Shown: positions 39,076 to 48,427 of the stretch, one piece after another
Layout of the letters: the number at the start of each line of letters is the position of its first letter
Position numbering within the stretch: position 1 is the first letter of the stretch
Assembly (NCBI GenBank): GCA_037178855.1
Contig: JASJZC010000001.1
Span: 5,022,001 to 5,086,000, forward strand
Length of the DNA: 64,000 bases
Reading direction: 5' to 3'
Origin: Oscheius sp. JU75
Taxonomy: Eukaryota; Nematoda; Chromadorea; Rhabditida; Rhabditidae
Position numbers and translations under genes: made by a program
Notes under the pieces: generated by a model
Databases searched by the model: none
Told to the model about the DNA's origin: nothing
The model's input: only the letters and a program-made list of their open reading frames with translations

Positions 39076-40227
39076 CTATTTCTGAGGCTGCTTGGATTCA
39101 ATCACAGCCTTCTTGATGGAAGATCGTTGTTTTCTGGCTTCTCGCTCTATCATCGAGATTCTGGACGCTGCCTTTTCACAGAAAATGGATCCCAGGTCCT
39201 CTCCCGTGTAGTAAGAATACCACTGGCCATCTCCGAAGCTGTTGTCGACCATGAAGACAACTCCATTCTTGTTCGGGCTTACGGGCATTCCTACTTTTTT
39301 TTGTACAGATGCTCGGAAATGCTAACCAGGATAGAAGTTACTATATCCGCTAAGAGAAGTGCCATCGGGCCAAGTACAATCTGCCTGTCTGGAGGTGGGA
39401 CAGTTGAGTCCAATCCACGGCCCAGAGTTATCGTTCCCGTACAGTACCATCAGAAAAGCGTTCAGAGCGCTGCTCGTAATCTTGACCACATTACCGCCAT
39501 CGGACTGACAAGCAGCCTTTCCGGCAGCGAAAGAGCGAACGATCGGGTCGAACTGAGCATAATTCTACCTAGATTCACAGCCTAGAATACCTTGTAGCAT
39601 CTGCAAGTTCCACTGAAGAACTGATAACCGGCACTACAGGCCACATTGCCACAGGTTCCATTGGTAGGAGTGCTGCAACTGGGCTGGACAGGACAGTTGT
39701 TGACTGGCGCGGCATTCGGGTCCACAGTACAGACGTAAGGTCGGGCGGCGTTGCACAACTCTTTTCTACAAGTAGTCTTTGTGGTGGAGTGTAGGTTGTA
39801 AACCCACGTCCACCTGTTATCGGTATCTCGGAGTTGAGTACATTGATAAGGGCTGGGGTCCGATGGTTGTCCAGATGCGAAATTTGAGTACGAAGAGTTT
39901 TGACCACTTGTCCATGCCCATGATGAGGATGTCAGATAGGAGAGTCCGATCCAGACATTTCCAGAGCCTCGGGCCATTCCGATTACAAAAGAGTTCTCAA
40001 AGCCGGACTGGACCGTGACCAGGTGACCGCCAATCGACTGACAGTCATTTTCAGCAGCCAAGAAAGTGGCTGGCTGATTCACATACTTGTAGCATCTCAG
40101 TTTCTTGTTAGATGATCATATAATACCAAACTCACTTGTTAAAGCTGTCATCGTAGAATGTTCCGAAAGGACAGTCGGCTAGAACTGATGAGATGAAGAG
40201 GAGTGATGCCAAGCAGCGGTAAAACAT
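39076..40227 (-). CDS. Secreted double C-type lectin (inverted duplicate)
   Basis: Signal peptide 'MFYRCLASLLFISSVLA'. CTLD 1: 'KYVNQPATFLAAENDC', 'GFENSFVIGMARGSGNVWIG', 'SNFASGQPSDPSPYQCTQLR', 'ELCNAARPYVCTVDPNAAP'. The linker is 'ACSAGYQFFSGTCRCYK'. CTLD 2 has 'ACQSDGGNVVKITSSALNAF', 'DCTWPDGTSLSGYSNFYPG' and 'GSIFCEKAASR', with a basic tail ending 'VIESKQPQK'. Splicing at the ACGTGGGTTT donor removes a 48-base insert otherwise readable in frame. A GATA motif (AGATAAG near 40,324) lies upstream. GQPSD in CTLD 1 is near, but not identical to, a QPD motif. Confidence 0.9.
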
Positions 40228-40436
40228 GGTTTCTGCACCTACTATCAGCGATACAAAGGCTTTAAGAGGCTTCAACGATAACCGTTTCATCTTCTATATA
40301 CAATCACTCGGACGCAATTTTGAGAGATAAGGAAGTCATCCATTTTGTGGCAAGACTTCTTTCGAAAAGCTTCCTTCCTATTGGTCTTTGAGATAAAAAA
40401 AAAAGCAAAGTATCAAACTTTATTCTTTTACAAACA

Positions 40437-41524
40437 TTATTCTTGCAGCGGAATTCTCTTCCCCGGTCCTGAAAACTCATTCACCTCAATAAAAAAAAGT
40501 GAAATATACTCACGTTGTTCACAGAAAGCTTCACCGTTTTCATTGTTAGCGCAAGCCCATTTCCCATCGGTTTCCATCGAGCAAGGACCGGTCTTTGCGG
40601 GCTCACCTGGACAACCCCATACAAAACTGTAATTTTCTACTAACCTAGCTTGAAGTTACTGTAGGACACTTGCGTTTTATCTTGCCAAAAGCAACTGTTC
40701 TGTTGATTGTTGACACAAGAGAGACCGATGAATGGATGGACAACATCTCCTCTGCTCTTAGCCATGTCGAGAAGAAACTTGTTCGTCTCGGCACTGTCTA
40801 CCTTGGCCAGAACTCCATTTAATGAGGAACAATATTCCATGGAAGCGTTGTAGCTTTGCGAGGTGTTGCTATACTGGAACGGGAAGAAAGTTGAAGACAA
40901 AAGAGTTTAATACCGAGTAACACATGCAGTTGGAAGAGAGAAATTGGTAGTTCGTACCACAGGCCATTGGGTCTGAAAAGTGTTTGTAAGATAAATTAAA
41001 ATGACATACGGCATGGAATTGCAGAGCACACATAAGGTCGACTAACATTGCATTGCTCCTTACTAAAGCTCAGATACTTTGTATTGGAAAATGGAGAAAC
41101 CTACATCCAACGGTGGTCGCTGTCCCTCATATGAACACATTTTGCTTGGTCATCGTTCGGCTGTTCCGTGGCCATATTCCAGTAGCTGGGAAACTCGCCC
41201 GAAGTCCACCCACCCTCGTTTTGCATAAAATTGAATCCGATCCAGAAAGGGCCTCTTCGTTTGGCCAAACCCGCTAGGAAATGGTTCTCCATGACCGTTT
41301 CAACAGTCACCAGATGCCCGCTGTAGAAAGCATTACAATTCTCTTCAGCGTCCGTATATGTTGCTGGCTTTGCGAAAAAGTGGAAGCATCTAAAAGGTTG
41401 ATGGGTTCAAGCTAAAAAGTTCTTACTTTCCAAACTCGGCATCAAATACATATTCTTTGGGACAGATGTTTACGCCGTGAACGAGGGGGACGAGGAAAAG
41501 AGCAACCAGACGGGGTAGAGTCAT
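40437..41524 (-). CDS. Secreted double C-type lectin
   Basis: Signal peptide 'MTLPRLVALFLVPLVHGVN'. CTLD 1: 'CFHFFAKPATYTDAEENC', 'GHLVTVETVMENHFLAGLAK', 'PFWIGFNFMQNEGGWTSG', 'NMATEQPNDDQAKCVHMRDS'; EQPND is the closest to a calcium/sugar motif in the cluster. The linker is 'ACGTNYQFLSSNCMCYS'. CTLD 2: 'NASMEYCSSLNGVLAKVDS', 'PFIGLSCVNNQQNSCFW', 'ENGEAFCEQR', ending 'PGKRIPLQE' after a splice at about 40,533/40,474. A GATA site on this strand (CGATAAGA, about 41,563-41,570) lies about 40 bases upstream. It is head-to-head with the small membrane protein gene on the plus strand. Confidence 0.88.
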
Positions 41525-41762
41525 CGCTTCTGACTGTCTGAAGCCATTCATAAAATCTTGAAATCTTATCGCGAACCAAAACGACAGTCACGGGTAAATA
41601 TTTGAAGTATGGGTGGTTTTCTGGAATGTGCTTTCTACAGAAATTTTGGGGTTTGGTTATGCCGTTTCCAAATCCATAGATATCTTTCAAATGTCTTTTT
41701 GAACGAGCAGATTATCCAAAAAACAAATCTGTATAAAGTTTTTACTGATCGACAGTCGACAA

Positions 41763-42280
41763 CACGTCCGGCTCACTCGTTCTTCTTCTGACTGTGGGAC
41801 TCACAGTCGCTTTCATCAACTACTCTTCTATGGGCAGATTCTTGGCTCTGCCAGGAGAGGCTGTGGACGATGTGGTCGAGAAGCTTCCGGATGTAGCTGA
41901 GGATGATGTGACGACGGTAAAAGAAAAGTTCGTCCGACTGTACAACCAGAAAAAGTTCTTGGACCTATCTGCTGTGGTAAGGGACTCGATGACATAAATA
42001 CTTGATCCCAGTTTAGACTCGATCTTCTCCAGGCGATCCCCGGTCGGCAATCTTGGGGATAGTACTTAGAGACTCTTCAACAAGTTCGGACCGATCATCT
42101 CGGTTTAGTGATATGGCTACTTTCATGTCCACTTTTTTTTAGATCGGACAGTGTAGTTGCACCAACGAAGTCTGTTTCAATCTGACGACCTTCTCCCAGA
42201 AAGACAGATCTTCCCATCACGTCGATCTGACTCTTGGAACCAACCAGCAACTGTACCAGATGCGTTTTCTGAACTTCTAA
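41763..42280 (+). CDS. Small single-pass membrane protein, unknown (5' end missing)
   Basis: Two exons are supported. The first reads 'DNTSGSLVLLLTVGLTVAFI' (a membrane helix), 'NYSSMGRFLALPGEAVDDVV', 'EKLPDVAEDDVTTVKEKFVR' and 'LYNQKKFLDLSAV' up to a GTAAGG donor. The second follows a T-rich acceptor at about 42,142: 'IGQCSCTNEVCFNLTTFSQK' to 'LGTNQQLYQMRFLNF'. Both are phase 0. A CSC...C motif and NLT sequon suggest a lumenal C-terminus. No ATG lies in frame before the membrane helix, so a further 5' exon is missing, or the methionine of 'SSMGRFL' is the start and the helix is lost. Family not recognised. Confidence 0.5.
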
Positions 42281-42423
42281 AGAAACCTGGTTTATTGAGG
42301 CGGGAGAAGTGCTCTGTTGATCTTCCCGTGTTTGTCATCTTTCAAAACCACCTCGAAATTTTCCATAAAAATATATCAGCGCCGTGTCAGCTCCCTTTCT
42401 CAAACACAATCAGAATCAGCAAA

Positions 42424-43080
42424 ATGCCTCTCGGTGGTCTCCACATTTTTCTGTTCTTTCCACTCTCACAGGCCATTTGTCCCTCTGGATTTTTCCATGA
42501 TACTTTGTTCGACAAGTAGGTTCAAGATTGTACACAATTAGACACTGTTCAGGTGCTACTACTGGAACGAAACAAAACAAAACTTCTTCGATGCGGACCA
42601 GCATTGTGCCAGCTTAAATGCTCATCTGGCGTCTATTGAAAATAACGAGGAGAACTACTTTTTGTCAGGAGTGGCAAGGGAAGGAGATTCACCAGTCTGG
42701 ATCGGGTTGAACAACTACACTCACGACTTCTGGAGCTGGATAGGTGGAAACGACTCCGAGCCAGTATATTGGAAGAACAGAGATTCGTTCGAAACCAAAA
42801 GTGAAGAAAAATGTGCATCTTTGAACAGCTCTCGTGACTGGCAGTGAGTTGAGAACTCGTTTTGAATTCATTGACATTGCCAGTGTTTAATAATGGTCAT
42901 TATTTCAGAATCGAGAGTTGCTACAATCCTTATCCATTTCTGTGTTCCGTCAAGCCTCTGCCAAGTACTACAGAAAGTACCGTGACTTCGACAAAGCCTG
43001 TGCAAACAACCACGAAAGGATGTGAATACATCATGACACTGTCGCTTTTTGTGTGGTCGTGCTTGGTTGTATTCCAATGA
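42424..43080 (+). CDS. Secreted or GPI-anchored C-type lectin, single CTLD
   Basis: Signal peptide 'MPLGGLHIFLFFPLSQA'. One CTLD: 'CYYWNETKQNFFDADQHC', 'LNAHLASIENNEENYFLSGV', 'PVWIGLNNYTHDFWSWIGGN', 'CASLNSSRDWHIESCYNPYP', 'FLCSV'. A Thr-rich stalk ('STTESTVTSTKPVQTTTKG') and a terminal hydrophobic segment ('YIMTLSLFVWSCLVVFQ') point to a GPI anchor. Several N-glycosylation sequons are present. An A/T-rich CATAAAAATATA lies about 60 bases upstream. Same overall plan as the gene at 20,326. No EPN or QPD motif. Confidence 0.87.
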
Positions 43081-43220
43081 ACTATTTCAACTAACAAGTA
43101 ATGCTATCGCCCTTTGGGGCTCAATGCCAGTAATCATCCTTCCAAAACTGCTCGATTTCTACTTCCTTCTGTCCAACTGTCGTGACCCTTTCCTCACACT
43201 TCAATCTGTCCGCATTCCCT

Positions 43221-43400
43221 CCAATCGAGGTACCGTGACAGGAGCAACGTCCTCTCAACGAAGCTATCTCCCAAACTGACTCGATTTGGCTTGACTTGCA
43301 AACAATTAGTGTGCGCACAAAATAGTGCACACTAATTGGCAATATTGGCTTTAGACAGACAGACAGACAGACAGAGATGCGAGGACATTTTAAACTAGAT
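43221..43400 (+). repeat. SINE-like dispersed repeat, copy A
   Basis: Shares CTCCCAAACTGACTCG, GACTTGCAA, a central hairpin (AATTAGTGTGC...GTGCACACTAATT), a (GACA)n tail and a CATTTTAAA end with copies B and C. A diverged head (GGGGCTC) may lie near 43,115, separated by an insertion. Confidence 0.75.
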
Positions 43401-43588
43401 TGGAGACTTAATCTGACTAGTTATTTGGTCAACTCTAGCCACTTGCTCCGACTCGACTGAAAACATAAATAGCTCCGACCGATTTAATAAGAAAAGAAAC
43501 GAATATACATATTTACAGTTATTACTCGATTATTGCGAAAGCTCCGACCGAAAAGGGTATATACAATGGCAAGTCTTTGGGGAAACAT

Positions 43589-44846
43589 TTACAATTCGGC
43601 TCCACCCGCAGCGTCGTGAATCCTCTCCTTCGCGTCCGAGGCAGCCCGAGCAGCCTTTTGCTTTCCCTCCTCGAACTTTTCCTGAGCGTATTCTTTAGCA
43701 GATTCAGCCTTGTCTTTGGCGTCCGATGCAGCTCTGGCAGCTCTCTCTTTTCCCTCCTGATACTTTTCCTGGGCGTATTCCTTAGCCGACTCAGCTCCAT
43801 CCTTGGCCTGTTCCCACTTTTCTCCGAGATATTCCTTGGCTCCTTCGGCCTTGTCCATCACGTAGTCTCGAGCACTCTCGGCCTTGTCCTTCACGTACTC
43901 CTTGGCATCCTGAGCTCTTCCCTTTCCAGAAGAGATCGTGTCGGATGCACGGTCGCGAGCATCAGAGGCCTGGAAGTTTTTCAATAAGCTAGTTGTTTTG
44001 AAAACAGTTCTGTTGCTGTACTCAGAGAGCCCTCTGTTCTCTCGTCAACAACATGAAGTATAAACAGATTTCGAAAAACGTTCTCTTTCTGGTAAACAGT
44101 GGGAAAAAAAGAAGAAAAAGTACCTTGTCCATTCCTTCCTTGACCTTCTGATCTACATACTCCTTTGCATCACTGGCCTTTCTCTTTCCCTGCTCGTAAG
44201 TATCCTGAGCATATTCTTTGGCAGATTCGGCCTTGTCTTTAGCATAGTCTTTGGCGGAGTTAGCCTTGTCTCTCGCTGCTTGGGCCTAGAACTAGATGTA
44301 TCTCCTTTCATTGACTGATACGAACCTTGTCCTTTCCAGCCTCCAAAGTCTCGTAACCAGAGTCACGAGCCTCTCGGGCCTTCCTCTTGACCTGATCAGC
44401 CTTGTCCTTCACTGTATCAGCAGCCTCGCCGGCTTCCTCCTTGGCCAATCCGGCCCATTCCTTGGCCTTGTCGATTCCTCGCTGGACGATATTCCTGTCC
44501 TGAAAACGCGAAAATAGCAATGAAAGGGGGCAAAGTACTCTCGTTTCAAAACACGGGACTGCTATCGTAAACAACAGATATTTCTAGAAGATAGAGAAGA
44601 CATAATTGATCACCCGGGGACGAACTCAGCTACTAAAAGAAGAAGTTTTACATTGTTGATACTTCCAAGGCCGCTAGAGAGATATACTTAGAGAAGTTCT
44701 TTTCTACAATCTTAAAGGGCAGAAACTCTACAAGTTCACAGAAATTTAAGGCATGTCAAATGTAACCAAAGAAAGAAACCCACATCGTCGGCAAGACTGA
44801 AGGCGAAAACTCCGAGCAAAAGAAGCGAAAATAGTAGAATCCTCAT
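43589..44846 (-). CDS. Secreted LEA group 3-like protein
   Basis: Exon 1 (44784-44846) encodes a clear signal peptide, 'MRILLFSLLLLGVFAFSLAD'. Exons 2-4 (44326-44499, 44124-44285, 43589-43969) give about 240 residues of almost pure Lys/Glu/Ala amphipathic repeat with an 11-residue period: 'KAKEWAGLAKEEAGEAADTV', 'KDYAKDKAESAKEYAQDTYE', 'DAKEYVKDKAESARDYVMDK', 'SAKEYAQEKFEEGKQKAARA', ending 'IHDAAGGAEL'. Total 259 residues; exon lengths keep the frame. This is the late-embryogenesis-abundant group 3 pattern known from nematodes, tardigrades and plants, where such proteins are mostly disordered and protect during drying. Most animal members are cytosolic or mitochondrial, so the secretion signal is notable. 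TATA and GATA boxes lie upstream. Confidence 0.85.
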
Positions 44847-44895
44847 TTTCAGTTATGAACTGTTTGGGAGATGGACGATACTGTCCGTCTTCTCT

Positions 44896-44903
44896 CTTTT
44901 ATA
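44896..44903 (-). promoter_or_regulatory. TATA box of secreted LEA-like gene
   Basis: TATAAAAG on the minus strand, 50 bases before the ATG at 44846. Confidence 0.7.
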
Positions 44904-45127
44904 GCGAGGGAACCCCAGTCTGTTTACTTGACGCCCCTTGTCCACGTGGGCTATACATGTTGTTTACGCCCCAGAGTTGTTGACCAGCCGGAAAGTGCAA
45001 GACCCCCGACAGAGGAGGAATCAAAGGATCGTCGCGAGAGAAAAAACAGACATCATTTGTGTTTGGGGGACTTTAAAAATGATGGCTGTACTTTGAGACT
45101 GTGTGAGGAATAGTCTAGAAGGGACGG

Positions 45128-45135
45128 TGATAAGA
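45128..45135 (-). promoter_or_regulatory. GATA site upstream of LEA-like gene
   Basis: TGATAAGA on the plus strand, about 280 bases before the ATG; it matches the nematode intestinal GATA-factor consensus. Assignment to this gene is by proximity. Confidence 0.4.
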
Positions 45136-45253
45136 AAAAGAAAGGCTAAGCATGTCAAAAATGACAATAATATGTTACTGAACAACATATAACTGAAGTT
45201 GTTCAGTACTTTCTATTGTTCCATGCTAGAATAAGAGGCTAGATGAGCAAAAT

Positions 45254-45458
45254 TTATTCTTTACTGTTGACACTTGAAGCAGAGAAGAACCACCCGTTGT
45301 TGAAGTCGTCAAAAACCACAACTCTCCCGTCTGACGTGGATACAGTCTGAAGGTTCGGGAAACAAAACGTTGTCTGAACAATCAAGCTCTGAAGATGATT
45401 ATGTTTTATCCAAAGAAGAGACTACGGAAATGAGCAGAAAACAAGCCAACAGTCTCAT
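45254..45458 (-). CDS. Small secreted peptide, 55 residues, two exons
   Basis: Exon 1 (45426-45458) encodes the start of a signal peptide, 'MRLLACFLLIS'. A short intron (GTAGTC...TTCAG, 45,389-45,425) leads in phase 0 to exon 2 (45254-45388): 'SLIVQTTFCFPNLQTVSTSD' then 'GRVVVFDDFNNGWFFSASSV', stop after 'NSKE'. Each exon alone is too short to stand out, but signal peptide, borders and phase agree. The mature peptide would be about 37-40 residues with at most one cysteine, aromatic-rich, with no precursor processing sites visible. No family recognised. Confidence 0.55.
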
Positions 45459-46364
45459 GGTTTGAATCGGGGGTTGTGAGAGGAAGTTCACACAATAAAT
45501 GTGGCTGGCGGCGAATGATTTTCGATAAATATTCTGCAGAAAACGGAAATGAACCGATTAATATGAAACGTTTGCCATGCTTAGTTCTTCATATTTCTTA
45601 CAGAGGATAGCTATGTTTCTACTTTGTCAGAACTTGCTAGCTTCAACTCAACATCGTGTCCTGTAGAAGCCGGAGTAGGCTTTCCTACTTCTTTCTAGAG
45701 CTCCAGCTCTTTTGCTCTAACTCTCCACTTTTCCAATCAACTCGCCTCGACTAACGAGCCTCTAGAATTGTTAATACTTGGTCCGTAAACGTTTGTCATG
45801 TTCAAACAGGATATCAACTCCTATCAAAGGTCGCCGGTCCGCCCCCAGTGGCCTGAGCGGTGGGTCGGAGCGTGAGCGCCCAGAGAGAAGGTGGCAACTC
45901 TTTGGGTACTAGCTGACACAAGGCTACGGTCATTATCCTGTTCTATTGTATCGCTTATCATCTTATCTCATAAACGTCTATTCTCCCTGAGCCACCTCTT
46001 ACTATTTAGTCCTTCGAGAGAATCTCTGCTAGTTCCATCTAATAGCCTTCTTGCAACAACCACTATCTAAACTTAGATTGGCTAGACCTTATTTAAAGGC
46101 AAAGACCATTGAACAAGGATGTTTGGAAAGGCCAAGAGGGAAGAAAATATATAAAAAGAACTTGCAGAGCCTAATAACTTTACCTAAAAACTTTTTGCCG
46201 AGACTGTCTTCAATATGTCATGGCGTATTGAAAACAGTTACACTCAAAGACATCTTGCTGCTTCAAAGGTTTCATTGAGCCGACATTGCTTCAAATCTAC
46301 TTCTTTCTCGTCTTTAGTTGTTTTCGTTGAGCAAAATGGGCGCATCGGCGAAAGCATCAGCATA
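45459..46364. other. Intergenic stretch with tRNA-like A-box fragment
   Basis: No supported gene. GTGGCCTGAGCGGTGGG (about 45,850-45,866) resembles a tRNA or SINE A box but has no foldable tRNA around it. Confidence 0.35.
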
Positions 46365-47111
46365 TCAATTGTTGTTTGACCTCAAAATGCTCAACATGGT
46401 CTCTGCCAGTCCACGAATTGTGTCCAAGTTCCTCGCATTGATGTTAGCCCGGTCCTTGCTCAGAATGAAAATGTTCAGCGGTTCAATTAGCCTTTAACGA
46501 TGATATAAATATCAAAGTTGAAAATACCGTTCATGATGGGCGTGACAGTGTTGTCAGTACATGTCGCCGACTCGCAGAGATACATCGATCCGTCTAAATT
46601 CGTATAACACGTTCCCGGTTCGAATACTGGGCTTCTGTCAGCAGATGAAGTTGACAGGCCCGTGCAGGTGAGAAAGTTGTAGAAGTTTCTGAAAGATTAG
46701 TTTCAAAGAGCAGACTTGTCTGCTCACCCCCAATGTAGCTTCCAGGGACATAGTGGAGAGCTATGGCGATTCTGTCAGATGTCACGTTAGGGTCTCCGTT
46801 CGAGATTCGGATGATAGAGTCTCGGAACTGAAATACCCTTTGGAACCACCATTTGATCTCTTTGAACAGGGGAAGATATCTCCGGAACGTTTGTCACTCA
46901 ATAAGCTTGGTTTACTTATTGTTAAACGGGTGTCTGAGAACTTTGAACCTATAGTTGTATTCCCTCGTCCTGGTCTAGAACTCTCTCGATCCAGACATTG
47001 TTGTCCCTCTGTGTCTCTACGAGATCGCGTGAGGGCTGAAGTGCACACAAACACTGGGCCAGCTGCCTTGAATAACACGTAAATAAGCGTTCTCCCGCCC
47101 TGCGTGGACAT
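46365..47111 (-). pseudogene. Frame-broken gene with Ly6/ET-like Cys module
   Basis: Four coding-like blocks run in order on the minus strand: 'CALQPSRDLVETQRDNNVWI' (about 46,949-47,050); 'FRDSIIRISNGDPNVTSDRI' to 'ALHYVPGSYIG' (about 46,728-46,830); 'NFYNFLTCTGLSTSSADRSP' with 'CYTNLDGSMYLCESATCTDN' (about 46,530-46,690), a cysteine pattern like nematode ET or Ly6 modules; and 'EPLNIFILSKDRANINARNL' ending 'LSILRSNNN' (stop 46365-46367). Natural splice sites join none of these pairs in frame: each junction is off by one base or meets a stop. Either a decaying gene or unusual splicing that I cannot resolve. Confidence 0.4.
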
Positions 47112-47638
47112 CCTTTAAAAGACGACCACATGCTATTCTCCACTGCGCTTTCTTTTTTGCAAAACTCGTTTTCAAATAAATTCTGTATCAAGCGCATCAG
47201 CTTTTGTCTGACAAGCTACATCAGAGGTTTTTTTTTACTAACTATTTAAGACAAAACCAGACGATTAGCTGATAAAACAATATTTCTCATACCGTGCCAA
47301 AATATACTTTAAAAAAGCCGGTCTCGCAAAGAAGTTCAGGGAAAATCAGACATTGCAGATATTTCGGCGTAAAATCAAATTTTCAAGCAATTGAAATCGG
47401 CTCGAGTTTCTTTTTCTTTTACCCTCTTCTTCTGAAATATTCCAGTAACATACTCATAGTTATTAGATATGAGAATACTTTCGAGCTCTTACGCAGACAA
47501 CAGCTTGTTTTTCAGCAATTCTTAGCTCCGCAACCACGAGCAGATAAACATGTCTGCCCTTGCTTACTCCTTTCTTATTCCTCATATTTTCATTTTTATC
47601 TCGATGGAAATAACTTATTTTTACAGAAAAAAAAAGCA

Positions 47639-48292
47639 ATGGATCCCTCTCGCCCAATCGACCCCTCTCCCATCATCACTTCTGCCCAGCCCAAGGCCCA
47701 GGAGCAGCCTCATCAGCCGGCCTGTGAACGACAGGCCGATCAACAGAAAATGGTAAGCATTTTTTTTTTATTCTTGTTTATGAGTTTTCTATCAGAGAGA
47801 TGAACGCGACAAGAACCTGCAATCTCGTCAGTCTCATTCGAACGTGCCACCTCCGCAGACGACGCCTCTTGACGAGAAGGTCAACCAGTAAGAAAGCAGC
47901 TCTAAATTGAAACGTGTATACATAGAGCTTTTTTGTAATAAAAGTGAATAAATCGACAATCTTGTTGTGATTCAAAACAGTTGTGCAGATTCATTGTCCA
48001 GTCGATTGTTCGACAGGAAGAACACGGTCGAAACACTTTTCGGCAGGTGAATGATGATCTTTTTGAACAGGTCTGTATGCCTAATGTAAGTTGCTGGCCA
48101 TCACCAGCCGTCTCCACTCTGTTTCTTTGCCTGGATCGTTTTTCCTTCTCTCTATAGTATTCGCTTTTTCTCCTAAAGCTTGGAGAGGATGCCAATCAAA
48201 TGAATGCCGTTATTGGAAACATCGATGAAGGATCCCGACATCACCTTGATTTTATCTGCAAAAGCTGGCTGTGCAACAAGTCTAATTCGTGA
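47639..48292 (+). CDS. Small soluble protein, unknown, first of a probable operon pair
   Basis: Starts 'MDPSRPIDPSPIITSAQPKA' behind ATTTTTACAG (trans-splice-like), with a Pro/Gln-rich N-terminus. Later exons read 'RDERDKNLQSRQSHSNVPPP', 'VQSIVRQEEHGRNTFRQVND' with 'DLFEQVCMPN', and 'LGEDANQMNAVIGNIDEGSR' ending 'HLDFICKSWLCNKSNS'. Splice phases agree. The C-terminal half is predicted helical, resembling small complex subunits such as BLOC-1/BORC proteins only in general character. The stop lies 136 bases before the OAC gene's ATG on the same strand, and that ATG directly follows TTTTCAG. Confidence 0.6.
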
Positions 48293-48427
48293 TCAGTGCT
48301 ATAATGTATGCAAAAGTCCCTCTTGTTTGGTTCGCATTGAATATTCAAAAGGTTCACTGTTTTCACCCTAGAAACTGCACTTTCTCTTTTCTCAATTTCG
48401 CCAATTTCTACAAAACAATTTTCAGCA

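Noticed and set aside
45176-45208. Perfect 11-bp inverted repeat TACTGAACAAC
   Set aside because: Single copy with no target duplication or flanking structure; could be chance in A/T-rich sequence.
45845-45925. A-box-like GTGGCCTGAGCGGTGGG
   Set aside because: Not foldable as tRNA and not alignable to the three repeat copies beyond the A-box region.
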